Notes under the pieces: generated by a model
Seen by the model: the letters and a program-made list of their open reading frames with translations, nothing else
Database searches by the model: none
What the model was told of the DNA's origin: nothing
Origin: an uncultured Eggerthellaceae bacterium
GTDB taxonomy: Bacteria > Actinomycetota > Coriobacteriia > Coriobacteriales > Eggerthellaceae
DNA length: 64,000 nt
Reading direction: 5' to 3'
Assembly (NCBI GenBank): GCA_905234785.1
Contig: CAJOIP010000004.1
Coordinates: forward strand, 1-64,000
In this document: positions 15,514 through 27,100 of the stretch, in pieces
How positions within the stretch are numbered: the stretch's first letter is position 1
Layout of the letters: each line of letters begins with the position of its first letter
Position numbers and translations under genes: made by a program

Positions 15514-17946
15514 CTACAGATGCCAAATCTGCTCGTTGTAGTCCTGAACGCAACGGTCCGAGCTGAAGAAGCCGGCCTTCGCCGTGTTAATGACGGCGCT
15601 CTTCAGCCATCGGTCCCGATCGGCATATGCCTTCATGACGTCGGCGAAGCGCTCGTCATACGGGCCGAAGTCGAGCATCACGAAGTACTGGTCGTCGTTG
15701 CGAAGCGAATAGTACAGGTCCTCGAAACGGCTGCCGTCGGACGTGGGGAGGCTGCCGTCGACCAAATGCTCGAGCACGCGCGCAAGGCGCGGGTTCCCAT
15801 CGAGGATGGCTCCCGTGTTGTACGAGTGCTCGGCGTTGATACGGGAAAGGTCGTCGACCGTGGCGCCGAAGATGAAGATGTTATCAGGCCCCACTTGCTC
15901 GGCGATTTCGACGTTTGCGCCGTCGAGCGTTCCGAGGGTGAGCGCGCCGTTGAGCATGAACTTCATGTTGCCCGTGCCTGACGCCTCCATGCCCGCGGTC
16001 GATAACTGCTCGGAGATGTCCGCCGCGGCAACCAGGTGCTGCGCTGCCGTCACATCGTAATTCTCGAGGAACACGACGGGAATGCGGTCCCGCGTGCGCT
16101 CGTCAGACGCGATGAGCGCGGATATGGCGTTGATCAGGCGGATGATGTCCTTGGCGCGCCTGTAGCCCGGCGCCGCCTTGGCGGCGAACACGAACGTGGT
16201 GTTCGGCATGTCGATGTCCTCGCCGTCGACGATGCGGTCGTACAGGGAGAGGATGTGCAGCGCTTTCATGAGCTGGCGCTTGTACTCGTGCAAGCGCTTG
16301 GCCTGGGCGTCGATGACCGTGTCGGGGTTCAGCTCGGCACCGCGGCTGACGTGCATCCATTCGGCGAACGATTTCTTGTTTGCGGCTTTCACCTCGGCGT
16401 AAGCCTTGCGGAATGCCGCGTCGTCCGCGTACGGCACGAGCTCTTCTATCTTTCGCCAGTCGTTCATGAACCCCTCGCCGATGGTGTCGTCGACGAGGTG
16501 GCGCAGACCGGGATTGGCCACGCCAAGCCAGCGGCGCTGGGTGACGCCGTTCGTGATGCCGCAGAAACGCTCGGGGTACGCCGTGTAGAAGTCGCGGAAC
16601 AGCGTCGTGCGCAAGATCTGCCCGTGCAGCTGCGACACGCCGTTCACGTGCCCCGATGCGAGCACGCAAAGGTTCGCCATGCGAACTTGGCCCGCGTGGA
16701 TGATGGCCATGCGGTGGACGCGTTCGGCGTCGCCCGGATACTGGGCCCAAATGCGCTCGCGGAACCGCGCGTCGATGGTCTCGATGATGCGGTAAATGCG
16801 CGGCAGCAGGCGCTGCAAGGTGGCGGCGGGCCACTTCTCGAGCGCCTCGGGCATGATGGTGTGGTTCGTGTAGTTGAAGGTGCGGCTCACGATGTCGACC
16901 GCCTCTTCCCACGTGAAGCCCTCTTCGTCGGTGAGGATGCGGATGAGCTCGGGTATGGCGAGCGCCGGGTGCGTGTCGTTGATCTGGATGGCGAGCTTGT
17001 CGGGCAGCGAGTGCAAATCGCCGTAATGCCGCTTGTGCGCGTCGACGAGCGATTGCATGGTGGCCGACACGAGGAAGTAGAACTGGCGCAGGCGCAGCTC
17101 CTGGCCGCGTTCGTGGCTGTCCTCGGGGTAAAGCACCTTCGAAATCGACTCCGCGAGGTCCCGCTCGGCGGTCGCGCGCTCGTAGTCGCCCTGGTTGAAC
17201 CGCGCGAGGTCGAGCTGCTGCGGCGAACGTGCGCGCCAGAGGCGAAGCGTTGCCGGCAGCTTGCTCTCGTAGCCGACGATGGGCATGTCGCACGCCTCGG
17301 CGAAGACCGACTGGGCGTTATGGTGCACGACGGTGAGCTTGCCGTCTTCACTCCAGCATTCCTCGACATCGCCGCCGAACTTCACCTCGAACACGCGGTC
17401 GGCGCGCTCGACCGACCACACGTCGCCGCCGAGCGTCCAGTTGTCGGGGACCTCGACCTGCTGGCCGTCGTGGATTTCCTGGCGGAAGAAGCCGTACTCG
17501 TAGCGGATGCCGAAGCCCATGGCGGGCATGTCGAGCGTCGAGAGGCTGTCGAGGAAGCATGCTGCCAAGCGGCCGAGGCCCCCGTTGCCGAGGCCGGCGT
17601 CGGCTTCTTGCTCCTCGACGTCGCCGAGATCGTAGCCCATTTCCGCCAGGGCCGCCGCGTACGTGTCGTACAGGTCCAGGTTCACGAGGTTGTTCGAGAA
17701 CGCGCGGCCGATGAGGAACTCGGCGCACAGGTAAATGACGCACTTGTCGCCAGAGGTCTGCGAACGTTCGCGCTCGGCGGCGAACATGTCCATGACCTCG
17801 TCGCGCACGCAAAGCGCGGCTGCTTGGTAGATCTGCGAGATGGCGGCGTTTTCCGCAGTGACGCCGAACTCGCGGCGCACGCGGGCCTCGATGCGCTCGC
17901 GCACCTCGGCAACTTGTTTGCTGGTCGGTTTTGTTTCCTTGCTCAT
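15514..17946 (-). CDS. glgP: Glycogen/maltodextrin phosphorylase
   Basis: The 810-residue protein releases glucose 1-phosphate from glycogen ends. The PLP-lysine signature EASGTGNMKFMLNGALTLGT is present, as are the N-terminal NGGLGRLAACFLDS and the INDTHPALAIPELIR block. Length matches the family (about 800-830). It lies between glgA and a GH13 gene, so storage and mobilisation genes share one direction. A repeated hairpin separates it from glgA. GGAG precedes the ATG by six bases. Confidence 0.95.
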   Translation of the reverse strand: MSKETKPTSKQVAEVRERIEARVRREFGVTAENAAISQIYQAAALCVRDEVMDMFAAERERSQTSGDKCVIYLCAEFLIGRAFSNNLVNLDLYDTYAAALAEMGYDLGDVEEQEADAGLGNGGLGRLAACFLDSLSTLDMPAMGFGIRYEYGFFRQEIHDGQQVEVPDNWTLGGDVWSVERADRVFEVKFGGDVEECWSEDGKLTVVHHNAQSVFAEACDMPIVGYESKLPATLRLWRARSPQQLDLARFNQGDYERATAERDLAESISKVLYPEDSHERGQELRLRQFYFLVSATMQSLVDAHKRHYGDLHSLPDKLAIQINDTHPALAIPELIRILTDEEGFTWEEAVDIVSRTFNYTNHTIMPEALEKWPAATLQRLLPRIYRIIETIDARFRERIWAQYPGDAERVHRMAIIHAGQVRMANLCVLASGHVNGVSQLHGQILRTTLFRDFYTAYPERFCGITNGVTQRRWLGVANPGLRHLVDDTIGEGFMNDWRKIEELVPYADDAAFRKAYAEVKAANKKSFAEWMHVSRGAELNPDTVIDAQAKRLHEYKRQLMKALHILSLYDRIVDGEDIDMPNTTFVFAAKAAPGYRRAKDIIRLINAISALIASDERTRDRIPVVFLENYDVTAAQHLVAAADISEQLSTAGMEASGTGNMKFMLNGALTLGTLDGANVEIAEQVGPDNIFIFGATVDDLSRINAEHSYNTGAILDGNPRLARVLEHLVDGSLPTSDGSRFEDLYYSLRNDDQYFVMLDFGPYDERFADVMKAYADRDRWLKSAVINTAKAGFFSSDRCVQDYNEQIWHL

Positions 17947-17989
17947 AACATGCTCCGTTTAGGTTAATGGTCCGTAAATCATCGTATAA

Positions 17990-18043
17990 GCGCGACGAAT
18001 CGCGCCCGCTTTGCGACGTTGACGGGCGCGACGAATCGCGCCC
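17990..18043. repeat. Two copies of a GC-rich palindrome between glgA and glgP
   Basis: GCGCGACGAATCGCGC occurs at 17990-18005 and inside 18024-18043, 36 bp apart. Each copy is itself palindromic: 18024-18043 folds as GGGCGCGA / TCGCGCCC with a 4-base loop. The two could form separate hairpins or one long alternative hairpin. Position after the glgA stop suggests attenuation or mRNA-end formation. Confidence 0.65.
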
Positions 18044-18051
18044 CTGCGTGT

Positions 18052-19500
<1,449 letters not shown>

Positions 19501-19620
19501 GGTCATGGTCCTTTCTCATTTGCACCAGTGGCGCACAAACACTTGATGATAACGCAATGCCCACACCATGCGCCGAACTCGACGCTTACTCCACGTACAT
19601 GTTGTGTGTGTCTGCGATGA

Positions 19621-19654
19621 GCGGTCCAACGGGGCCTCGTCCCCGTTGGACCGC
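19621..19654 (-). terminator. Perfect 14-bp hairpin between glgD and glgA
   Basis: GCGGTCCAACGGGG (19621-19634) pairs with CCCCGTTGGACCGC (19641-19654) around a 6-base loop, 12 bp downstream of the glgD stop. No T run follows, so it may be a transcript stabiliser or partial terminator inside the cluster. Confidence 0.65.
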
Positions 19655-19665
19655 CTCTTGGATCA

Positions 19666-20790
19666 TTATTCCACCTTCAGGCCCTTGCGGATGACGGTGA
19701 GCGTGTCGGGGGTTCCGATAACGCGCGCTCCGGGCGCCACGATGACTTCCTTGTCGATGATCGCGTTGCGCAGGTACGCGCCCTCGCCTATGACCGAGTC
19801 CTGCATGATGACGCAATCCTGCACGTCGGCGCCTTGCGCGATGCTCACGCCGCGGAACACGACGCTGCCGCAAACGCGGCCGCGCACATCGCACCCGTTG
19901 CCGAACACGCTGTTCTCGACTTCGCAGCCCTTCGCGTAACGGACGGGCGGCGCGTCGGCGACGCGCGTGTACACGGGTCCATGCGCGAAGAACAGGTCGT
20001 TGCGCACGGCGGGGTCGAGCATGTCGCGCGTCATGTCGAAATACGACTTGACCGTCGTGAGCCGTCCGGCATAGCCCTTATGCTCGAGGGCCGCGACCTT
20101 GTAGTTCGGCAACGCCGGCTCGATGATGTCGGTGACGAAGTTGTAGCGACCTTCGGCGCAGGCGTCTTCGACGAGCTTGACGAGCAAGTCCTTTTCCATG
20201 ATGCAGGCACCGAGGTTGTAGCACCCGCCGCCTGCCCCGCGCGGGCCGAAGTCGCCGCCGGTAACCCATCCGTCATCGTTGATGTGAAGGTTCGCGATAT
20301 GCGTCGGATCGCCCTCGCCGAGCCGCAATTCGCGGGAGTACAGCACCGTGATGTCGGCCTCGGTTTTCAGGTGGTGCGCAAGCAGGTCGTTGTAGTCGGC
20401 GCGGTACACCATGTCAGAAGCCAGCAGCAAGCAGTACTTGGAGCGTTGGTGGTCCAGGTAATACCGTTTCGCGAACAAGGCGTCGCCGAAGCTCTGGTAC
20501 AGGCCCGTGCCGAGCCCCTGGTCGAACGGGGTGAGCAGCGCCACACCGCCGTTCTTGGAGTTGAGGTCCCATGCGTCGCCGGAGCCGATGTGCTCGACGA
20601 GCGATTGGAAGTTGCGCTGCATGATAACGCCGACGTTGCGGATGCCGCTTTGCGAGATGTTCGACAGCAGCACGTCGATGGTGCGGAAACGACCCGCCAG
20701 CGGAAGGGCGGAAACGGCCCTGTGCGCGATGAGGTCGCCGAGGAGCGGGTCGCCGTGACCGGCAAAGACCATTGCGAAGGTATCGTTCAT
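19666..20790 (-). CDS. glgD: Glucose-1-phosphate adenylyltransferase regulatory-type subunit GlgD
   Basis: About 374 residues, homologous to GlgC over the whole length but with a degenerate nucleotide-binding start (MVFAGHGDPLLGDL instead of the GGxGxRL loop). This is the GlgD pattern known from Firmicutes, where GlgD modulates GlgC in a mixed complex. A C-terminal left-handed beta-helix is visible as repeated hexapeptides (VENSVFGNGCDVRG, VVFRGVSIAQGADV). Two adjacent ATGs (20793 and 20790) are possible; AGGGGG spacing favours 20790. It starts 10 bp after glgC. Confidence 0.88.
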   Translation of the reverse strand: MNDTFAMVFAGHGDPLLGDLIAHRAVSALPLAGRFRTIDVLLSNISQSGIRNVGVIMQRNFQSLVEHIGSGDAWDLNSKNGGVALLTPFDQGLGTGLYQSFGDALFAKRYYLDHQRSKYCLLLASDMVYRADYNDLLAHHLKTEADITVLYSRELRLGEGDPTHIANLHINDDGWVTGGDFGPRGAGGGCYNLGACIMEKDLLVKLVEDACAEGRYNFVTDIIEPALPNYKVAALEHKGYAGRLTTVKSYFDMTRDMLDPAVRNDLFFAHGPVYTRVADAPPVRYAKGCEVENSVFGNGCDVRGRVCGSVVFRGVSIAQGADVQDCVIMQDSVIGEGAYLRNAIIDKEVIVAPGARVIGTPDTLTVIRKGLKVE

Positions 20791-20800
20791 CATGCGCCCC

Positions 20801-21988
<1,188 letters not shown>

Positions 21989-22010
21989 GCTCCCCTCCTT
22001 TTAAGCTGCG

Positions 22011-23915
22011 TTATTGCTTGAACGTGTAATACAACGCCGACAGCGGCGGCAGCACCAGCGAGGCGCTGCAGGGCTTATCGGAGAACGGCTCTTCAACGGC
22101 TTTCGCCGTCTTCTTGACCTTGGTTCCGGTGCCGCCGTAGCATTCGTCATCGCTGTTGAGCGCAAGGTGCAGGGTCCCCTTTCCGGGAAGGCCGACTTTG
22201 AACCCGTCGAGCGCGTTGGGCGTGAAGTTGAAGCAGCACAGAACCGGCTGGCTGCCGTCGTTCGCATAGCGCATGAACGCGATGGCGCTCTCGTCGCGGT
22301 CGTCGACGTTCGCCCAGCCGAAGCCCGCCCATCCGTCGTCGACCTTCCAGAGCGCGGCGTGCTCGCGATAGAAGCGGTTGAGCTTCGCCGCGTATGCCCG
22401 CATGCCGTCGTGTACCGGGTACTCGAGCAAGAACCAGTCGAGCTGCTTTTTGAAGTCCCACTCGATGAACTGCGCGAATTCCGAGCCCATGAACGTGAGC
22501 TTCTTGCCGGGGCGCCCGAACTGGAAGCCCATGAGCGCACGCAGCGTGGCGAACTTCTGCTCGTAGGAGCCGAACATCTTGTTGACCATCGACGCCTTGC
22601 CGTGCACGACTTCGTCGTGGCTGAACGCGAGCACGTAGTTCTCGGAGAACGCGTACATCATGCCGAACGTCAGCTTGTCGTGGTTGCCGCTGCGGAAGAG
22701 CGGGTCCATCGCGCAGTATTCGAGCATGTCGTGCATGAACCCCATGTCCCACTTGAACGTGAAACCGAGGCCGCCGGCGTATGGCGGGCAGGTGACGAGC
22801 GGGAAGGCCGTCGATTCCTCGGCGATCATGACGGCGCCGGGGAAATCGGAGAGCACGGCCGCGTTGAGCTTCTGCAAGAACGCGACGGCTTCCTTGTTGA
22901 TGTTGCCGCCCTCGTCGTTGCGCACCCAATCGGTGCGCGCGTAGTCGAGGTAGAGCATCGAGGACACCGCGTCGACGCGGATGCCGTCGATGTGGTAGAC
23001 GTCGAAGAAGAACGTCGCGGACGACACGAGGAAGCTCTGCACCTGGGGCTTCGCATAGTCGAACACGAGCGTGCCCCACTCGGCATGTTCGCCCTTGCGC
23101 GGGTCGGCGTACTCGTACAGGGGCGTTCCGTCGAACTTGGCGAGCGCGAACGCGTCTTTCGGGAAGTGCGCCGGCACCCAGTCGAGGATGACGCCGATGC
23201 CGGCTTGGTGAAGCGTGTCGACGAGGTACATGAAGTCCTGCGGCGTGCCGTAGCGCGACGTCGGCGAGAAATAGCCCGTCGCCTGGTAGCCCCACGATTC
23301 AGGAAGCGGGTACTCGGTTACGGGGAGCAGCTCGACGTGCGTGTAGCCCATGTCCTTGCAATACGCGGCAAGCTCGTCTCCCATGACGCGGTAGTTCGGG
23401 TACACCTCGCCGTCGGGGACGCGCCACGAACCGAGCTGCAGCTCGTAAATGGAAACGGGGCTGTGCAGGACGTCTGCGCTCTGACGCGCTTCGAGCCAGC
23501 GGGCGTCGTGCCAGTCGTAGCCTTCAAGGCGCCAGACCTTCGATGCGGTGGCGAGGCCGTTTTCCGCATGGAACGCGAAGGGGTCGGCCTTCAGCTGGAC
23601 CGTGCCATCGGGGCCTTCCACGGCGTACTTGTACGTGGAGCCGTCTTCGAGCCCCGCGACGGCGCCGACCCAGATGCCGGGTTGCTCCTGGCGCATGGGA
23701 TCGGCCTGCGCGTTCCAGCCGTTGAAGTCGCCGATGATGTGGACCGACTTGGCGTTCGGGGCCCAAACGGCGAACCGGAACAACGGCTCGTCCCCATCGG
23801 GGTTTTCAACCTCGTGGCACCCGAACACCAGGTATGCGCGATGCGCCTCTCCCCTGCCGAAAAGGTACAGGTCAGCTTCGGGTAAGGCGGTGGGATTGTT
23901 CACTGAATTATCCAT
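22011..23915 (-). CDS. glgB: 1,4-alpha-glucan branching enzyme
   Basis: The 634-residue GH13 enzyme introduces alpha-1,6 branches. It has a CBM48 N-domain (FAVWAPNAKSVHIIGDFNGW) and barrel motifs DWVPAHF, GIRVDAVSSMLYLDY (nucleophile), MIAEEST (acid) and FSHDEVVHGK. The open frame continues far upstream over ackA, but family similarity starts near MDNSVNNPT, so I take the ATG at 23915. No good Shine-Dalgarno sequence precedes it, so a GTG a few codons further in is an alternative. Confidence 0.92.
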   Translation of the reverse strand: MDNSVNNPTALPEADLYLFGRGEAHRAYLVFGCHEVENPDGDEPLFRFAVWAPNAKSVHIIGDFNGWNAQADPMRQEQPGIWVGAVAGLEDGSTYKYAVEGPDGTVQLKADPFAFHAENGLATASKVWRLEGYDWHDARWLEARQSADVLHSPVSIYELQLGSWRVPDGEVYPNYRVMGDELAAYCKDMGYTHVELLPVTEYPLPESWGYQATGYFSPTSRYGTPQDFMYLVDTLHQAGIGVILDWVPAHFPKDAFALAKFDGTPLYEYADPRKGEHAEWGTLVFDYAKPQVQSFLVSSATFFFDVYHIDGIRVDAVSSMLYLDYARTDWVRNDEGGNINKEAVAFLQKLNAAVLSDFPGAVMIAEESTAFPLVTCPPYAGGLGFTFKWDMGFMHDMLEYCAMDPLFRSGNHDKLTFGMMYAFSENYVLAFSHDEVVHGKASMVNKMFGSYEQKFATLRALMGFQFGRPGKKLTFMGSEFAQFIEWDFKKQLDWFLLEYPVHDGMRAYAAKLNRFYREHAALWKVDDGWAGFGWANVDDRDESAIAFMRYANDGSQPVLCCFNFTPNALDGFKVGLPGKGTLHLALNSDDECYGGTGTKVKKTAKAVEEPFSDKPCSASLVLPPLSALYYTFKQ

Positions 23916-24010
23916 GGCACCAGTATACGTCAAGCCCTTTGTTCGCATGCGGTAACAAGTCATGATGTGTCGAAAGGACAGGCCTTTTGACACGCGCCGT
24001 TCCTGCGGCG

Positions 24011-25225
24011 CTAATGCAATTGGCTGACCAGGTTGTCGGTCTCGCGCGCGATGCGCATCTCCTCGTCGGTGGTCACGACGCAGATGCGGATGGGGCTGTC
24101 GTCGATGCTGATGATGCGGTTCGCGCCGATCTGGCCCGTGAAGTCGTTGCGCTCCTTGTCGAGGATCATGCCCATGTGCGCCAGGCCCGCGAATATGCGC
24201 TCGCGGAGCTTGGCGGAATTCTCGCCGATGCCCGCCGTCATGACGACGGCGTCGGTGCGGGTCATGGCCGCGTAGTATCCCCCGATGGCCTTCTGGATCT
24301 TGTACACGTACATGTCGATGGCCAGAGCCGCGCGCTCGTTCCCGGCGTCGGCGGCCTCCAGCACGTCGCGCATGTCGCCGCCGACGCCCGAGATGCCGGC
24401 GATGCCCGACTCCTTGTTCAGGATCTCGTCCATGTCGTCGAAGGTCTTGCCTTCGCGGCGCATGATGTACGTGACGATAGCGGGGTCGATGCTGCCCGAG
24501 CGCGTTCCCATCATGAGGCCCTCGAGCGGCGTGAAACCCATCGTGGTGTCGATTGACTTGCCGTGGTTGACGGCCGTGATGGAGCCGCCGTTGCCGAGAT
24601 GGCACGTGATGAGGCCGAGGTCGCGCAGCGGCCTGCCCAAAAGGTTGGCGGCCTGCTGGGCTGCGTAGCGATGCGAGGTTCCATGGGCGCCGTACCGGCG
24701 GATATGGTATTGCTCGTAGTAGCTCCACGGCAGCGGGTACATGTAGGCCTTCGGCGGCATGGTGGTGTGGAACGCGGTGTCGAACACGGCAACCTGGGGA
24801 GTATCGGGCATGAGCTTTCGCATCATGTCGATGCAGGCATCCGCCGCCGGGTTGTGCAGCGGCGCGAGCTCTTCGCACTTCGCCAGGTTCTCGCGCGCTT
24901 CGTCGTCGATGAGCGCCGCCTTCGTGAAGTATTCGCCGCCGGCCACGATGCGGTTGCCGATGGCGTCGATCTGCCCGAGGCCGCTGATGGGCGATTCGGG
25001 ATCGTCGGCCATGACGTCGAGCAGCTTGGCGAGGCACTGGGCAACTGAAAGCCCGGCAGCGTTGTACGTGACCTTCTGGAAATCGGGTGCGAACGAGACG
25101 TTCATGTACGCCTCGTCCGTTCCGACCTTCTCGGCCAGGCATTTCATGCGGCAAACCTTGCCTTCGGTTTCGATGAGCTGGGATTTGAGGCTGGAAGAGC
25201 CTGCGTTCACGACGAGTACGAGCAT
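24011..25225 (-). CDS. ackA: Acetate kinase
   Basis: The 404-residue enzyme interconverts acetyl phosphate and acetate with ATP formation. Motifs are the N-terminal NAGSSSLKSQL, FDTAFHTTMP, HRYAAQQAA, CHLGNGGSITAV and TAGIGENS. No phosphotransacetylase gene is adjacent. AAAGG lies eight bases before the ATG at 25225; an in-frame start at 25255 lacks similarity. Placement beside the glycogen genes fits fermentative ATP supply from stored glucan, but this is inference. Confidence 0.95.
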   Translation of the reverse strand: MLVLVVNAGSSSLKSQLIETEGKVCRMKCLAEKVGTDEAYMNVSFAPDFQKVTYNAAGLSVAQCLAKLLDVMADDPESPISGLGQIDAIGNRIVAGGEYFTKAALIDDEARENLAKCEELAPLHNPAADACIDMMRKLMPDTPQVAVFDTAFHTTMPPKAYMYPLPWSYYEQYHIRRYGAHGTSHRYAAQQAANLLGRPLRDLGLITCHLGNGGSITAVNHGKSIDTTMGFTPLEGLMMGTRSGSIDPAIVTYIMRREGKTFDDMDEILNKESGIAGISGVGGDMRDVLEAADAGNERAALAIDMYVYKIQKAIGGYYAAMTRTDAVVMTAGIGENSAKLRERIFAGLAHMGMILDKERNDFTGQIGANRIISIDDSPIRICVVTTDEEMRIARETDNLVSQLH

Positions 25226-25276
25226 GGCGGTGCCTTTCTTTCGGAATGGCACCATTGTAAACCTTGCGCAATGAGG

Positions 25277-26104
25277 TTACAGCGTCTCGTTCATACTCCC
25301 CGTGCGGTATCCCTGAAGGTCGAGCGAAACGTACGCGAAGCCTATTTCTTTCAGCTTGTCGGCGATGTCCGTCCTGAGGCTTTCGCTGGCGAGCCGCTCG
25401 ATATCCGATGAAGGCACTTCGATGCGCGCGGTTTCACCCTGCATGCGAACCCGCACTTGCGAAAACCCCGCGTCGCGAATGACGTCTTCGGCTTGGTCGA
25501 CCATCATGAGCCGTTCGCTCGTGATGAGGTCCCCATAGGCGAAGCGCGTGTTCAGGCAGGCAAAGGCAGGCTTGTCCCAGACGGAAAGGCCGAGGAAACG
25601 CGCCAGGTTTCGAACGTCGGCTTTCGTGAGGCCGGCCGCGCGCAACGGGCTTACGATGTCCATTTCGGCTATGGCCTTGAAACCGGGGCGGTAATCGCCT
25701 TCGTCGTCGAGGTTTGAACCCTCGGCGATGGTCCAGATGTCGTGGGCCGCCGCCTCGCGCCGTATGCAGTTGAACAGCTCGCGCTTGCAGTGATAGCAGC
25801 GGTCGACGGGGTTGTGGTCGAACCCTTCGATATCGAACTCGTGGGTTTCCACGAGAAGGTGCCGTACGCCCTCGTCGCGGCAGAACCGGCGCGTTTCTTC
25901 GACTTCGCGCGTGGGAATGGAGGGGCTGCAGCCTGTAACGGCGACGACATCGTCTCCCAGCACGTCATGGGCCACCTTCAGCAGCAGCGTCGAGTCCACT
26001 CCGCCGGAAAACGCCACGGCCAAGCGCCCGTGGGCGCCCAGCGTTTCGCAGAGGATGTCGAATTTGTCGGCCAGCTCCTCATCCAGCTTGAATTCACGTT
26101 CCAT
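25277..26104 (-). CDS. larE: LarE-type ATP-dependent sacrificial sulfur transferase
   Basis: A 275-residue PP-loop protein with SGGVDS (33-38) for adenylation and CYHCK (103-107). Cys183 in DKPAFACLNTRF is placed like the cysteine that Lactobacillus LarE gives up as sulfur donor for the nickel-pincer nucleotide cofactor. Proteins of this family also occur without lactate racemase. No larA, larB or larC is in the window, so the cofactor role is unproven. A three-cysteine, cluster-bound variant cannot be excluded. Confidence 0.85.
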   Translation of the reverse strand: MEREFKLDEELADKFDILCETLGAHGRLAVAFSGGVDSTLLLKVAHDVLGDDVVAVTGCSPSIPTREVEETRRFCRDEGVRHLLVETHEFDIEGFDHNPVDRCYHCKRELFNCIRREAAAHDIWTIAEGSNLDDEGDYRPGFKAIAEMDIVSPLRAAGLTKADVRNLARFLGLSVWDKPAFACLNTRFAYGDLITSERLMMVDQAEDVIRDAGFSQVRVRMQGETARIEVPSSDIERLASESLRTDIADKLKEIGFAYVSLDLQGYRTGSMNETL

Positions 26105-26182
26105 TGTTAACTCCGTTAGTCGTAGTTGTTCCCGTGCATTATAATGCGCTCCTGTAAACAGTGGTTATACGAAAGATGCACG

Positions 26183-27100
26183 ATGGCGCTCTACTTGATT
26201 GACAATTCCTTCGATTACGGGCTATTCGACGGCGCTTCATGCGCATTCGGCGTCTTCGATGGCTTGCATACCGGCCACCAATACCTTTTGCGATGCGCCA
26301 TCGAGACGCGGCCTGCCGCGGGGCGCTGCATTGCCATGACGTTCGACATCGACCCTGACGAAGTCTTTCACCCCGATCGGCTGAAGAAGCTCATGCGAAA
26401 CGCCGACAGGCTCGCTGCGCTCGAAGCGTCAGGCGTCGATGACGTCGTGGCGTTTCCATTCACGGAAGAACTGTTCACGCTCGATCCCGAGGGCTTCCTC
26501 GAAACCGCCTTTCCCGCTGGCGTGCCGGCGCATGTGCATGTCGGCGAGGATTTCCGGTTCGGCGCGAAGGCTGCGGGCACCGTTGAAACCTTGCGGGAAT
26601 GGGGCGGGCACGTCGGCTGCGCCATCCACGCGCATCATCTCGTAAGCGCCGACGGAAGGCCCATTACCGCCACGCGCATCAGGATGCTGCTCTTGGAAGG
26701 CAACGTACGAGAAGCGGCGAGGTTGCTGGGGCGCCCTTACTCCCTTCGGGAGACCGTGCGAAAAGGCCGCGGCGAAGGGGCTGACTTCGGGTTTGCGACC
26801 GCGAACCTCGTCGTGAAGCCGCATGACAGGGTGCTCGGTGAAGGCGTGTACGCGGCGTATGCGCTCGTCGGAAGCGAAACGTACAAAGCAGCCGTCTCGG
26901 TCGGCGTCTCCCCCACCTTCGAATCTTCCTCGACGGCGAATGTGGAAGCCCACATCCTCGATTTTGCGGGAGACCTCGTCGGCCAGGACATCGTCCTTCA
27001 GTTCGTCGAATACCTCAGGCCCATGATCAAGTTCGACTCGACAGACGAGCTCATCGCGACGGTGATGTCGAACATCGAATGGGTGCGCGAAAACCTTTAG
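26183..27100 (+). CDS. ribF: Bifunctional riboflavin kinase / FAD synthetase
   Basis: The 305-residue protein has an N-terminal FAD synthetase domain with the HxGH-like GVFDGLHTGHQYLL and TATRIRMLLLEGNVREAARLLGRPY. Its C-terminal riboflavin kinase domain has FGFATANL, GVYAAYALVG and the SPTF...VEAHILDF block. It makes FMN and FAD, which the convergent flavoprotein gene would need. The ATG at 26183 is chosen because residues before it (from 26126) show no similarity. Its stop overlaps the 3' end of the convergent gene by 4 bp. Confidence 0.9.
   Translation: MALYLIDNSFDYGLFDGASCAFGVFDGLHTGHQYLLRCAIETRPAAGRCIAMTFDIDPDEVFHPDRLKKLMRNADRLAALEASGVDDVVAFPFTEELFTLDPEGFLETAFPAGVPAHVHVGEDFRFGAKAAGTVETLREWGGHVGCAIHAHHLVSADGRPITATRIRMLLLEGNVREAARLLGRPYSLRETVRKGRGEGADFGFATANLVVKPHDRVLGEGVYAAYALVGSETYKAAVSVGVSPTFESSSTANVEAHILDFAGDLVGQDIVLQFVEYLRPMIKFDSTDELIATVMSNIEWVRENL

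Noticed and set aside
16036-17967. 643-codon plus-strand frame opposite glgP
   Set aside because: Antisense shadow of a conserved phosphorylase; no recognisable domain.
17990-18043. CRISPR-like repeat pair
   Set aside because: Only two short palindromic copies, no array and no cas genes.
22826-23086. Ser/Arg-rich minus-strand short frame within glgB
   Set aside because: Typical wrong-frame translation of high-GC coding DNA.
23916-25271. Open frame extending glgB to 1086 codons
   Set aside because: The extra part lies antiphase over ackA, is Arg/His-rich and has no glucan-branching similarity. AckA in the other frame is fully conserved.
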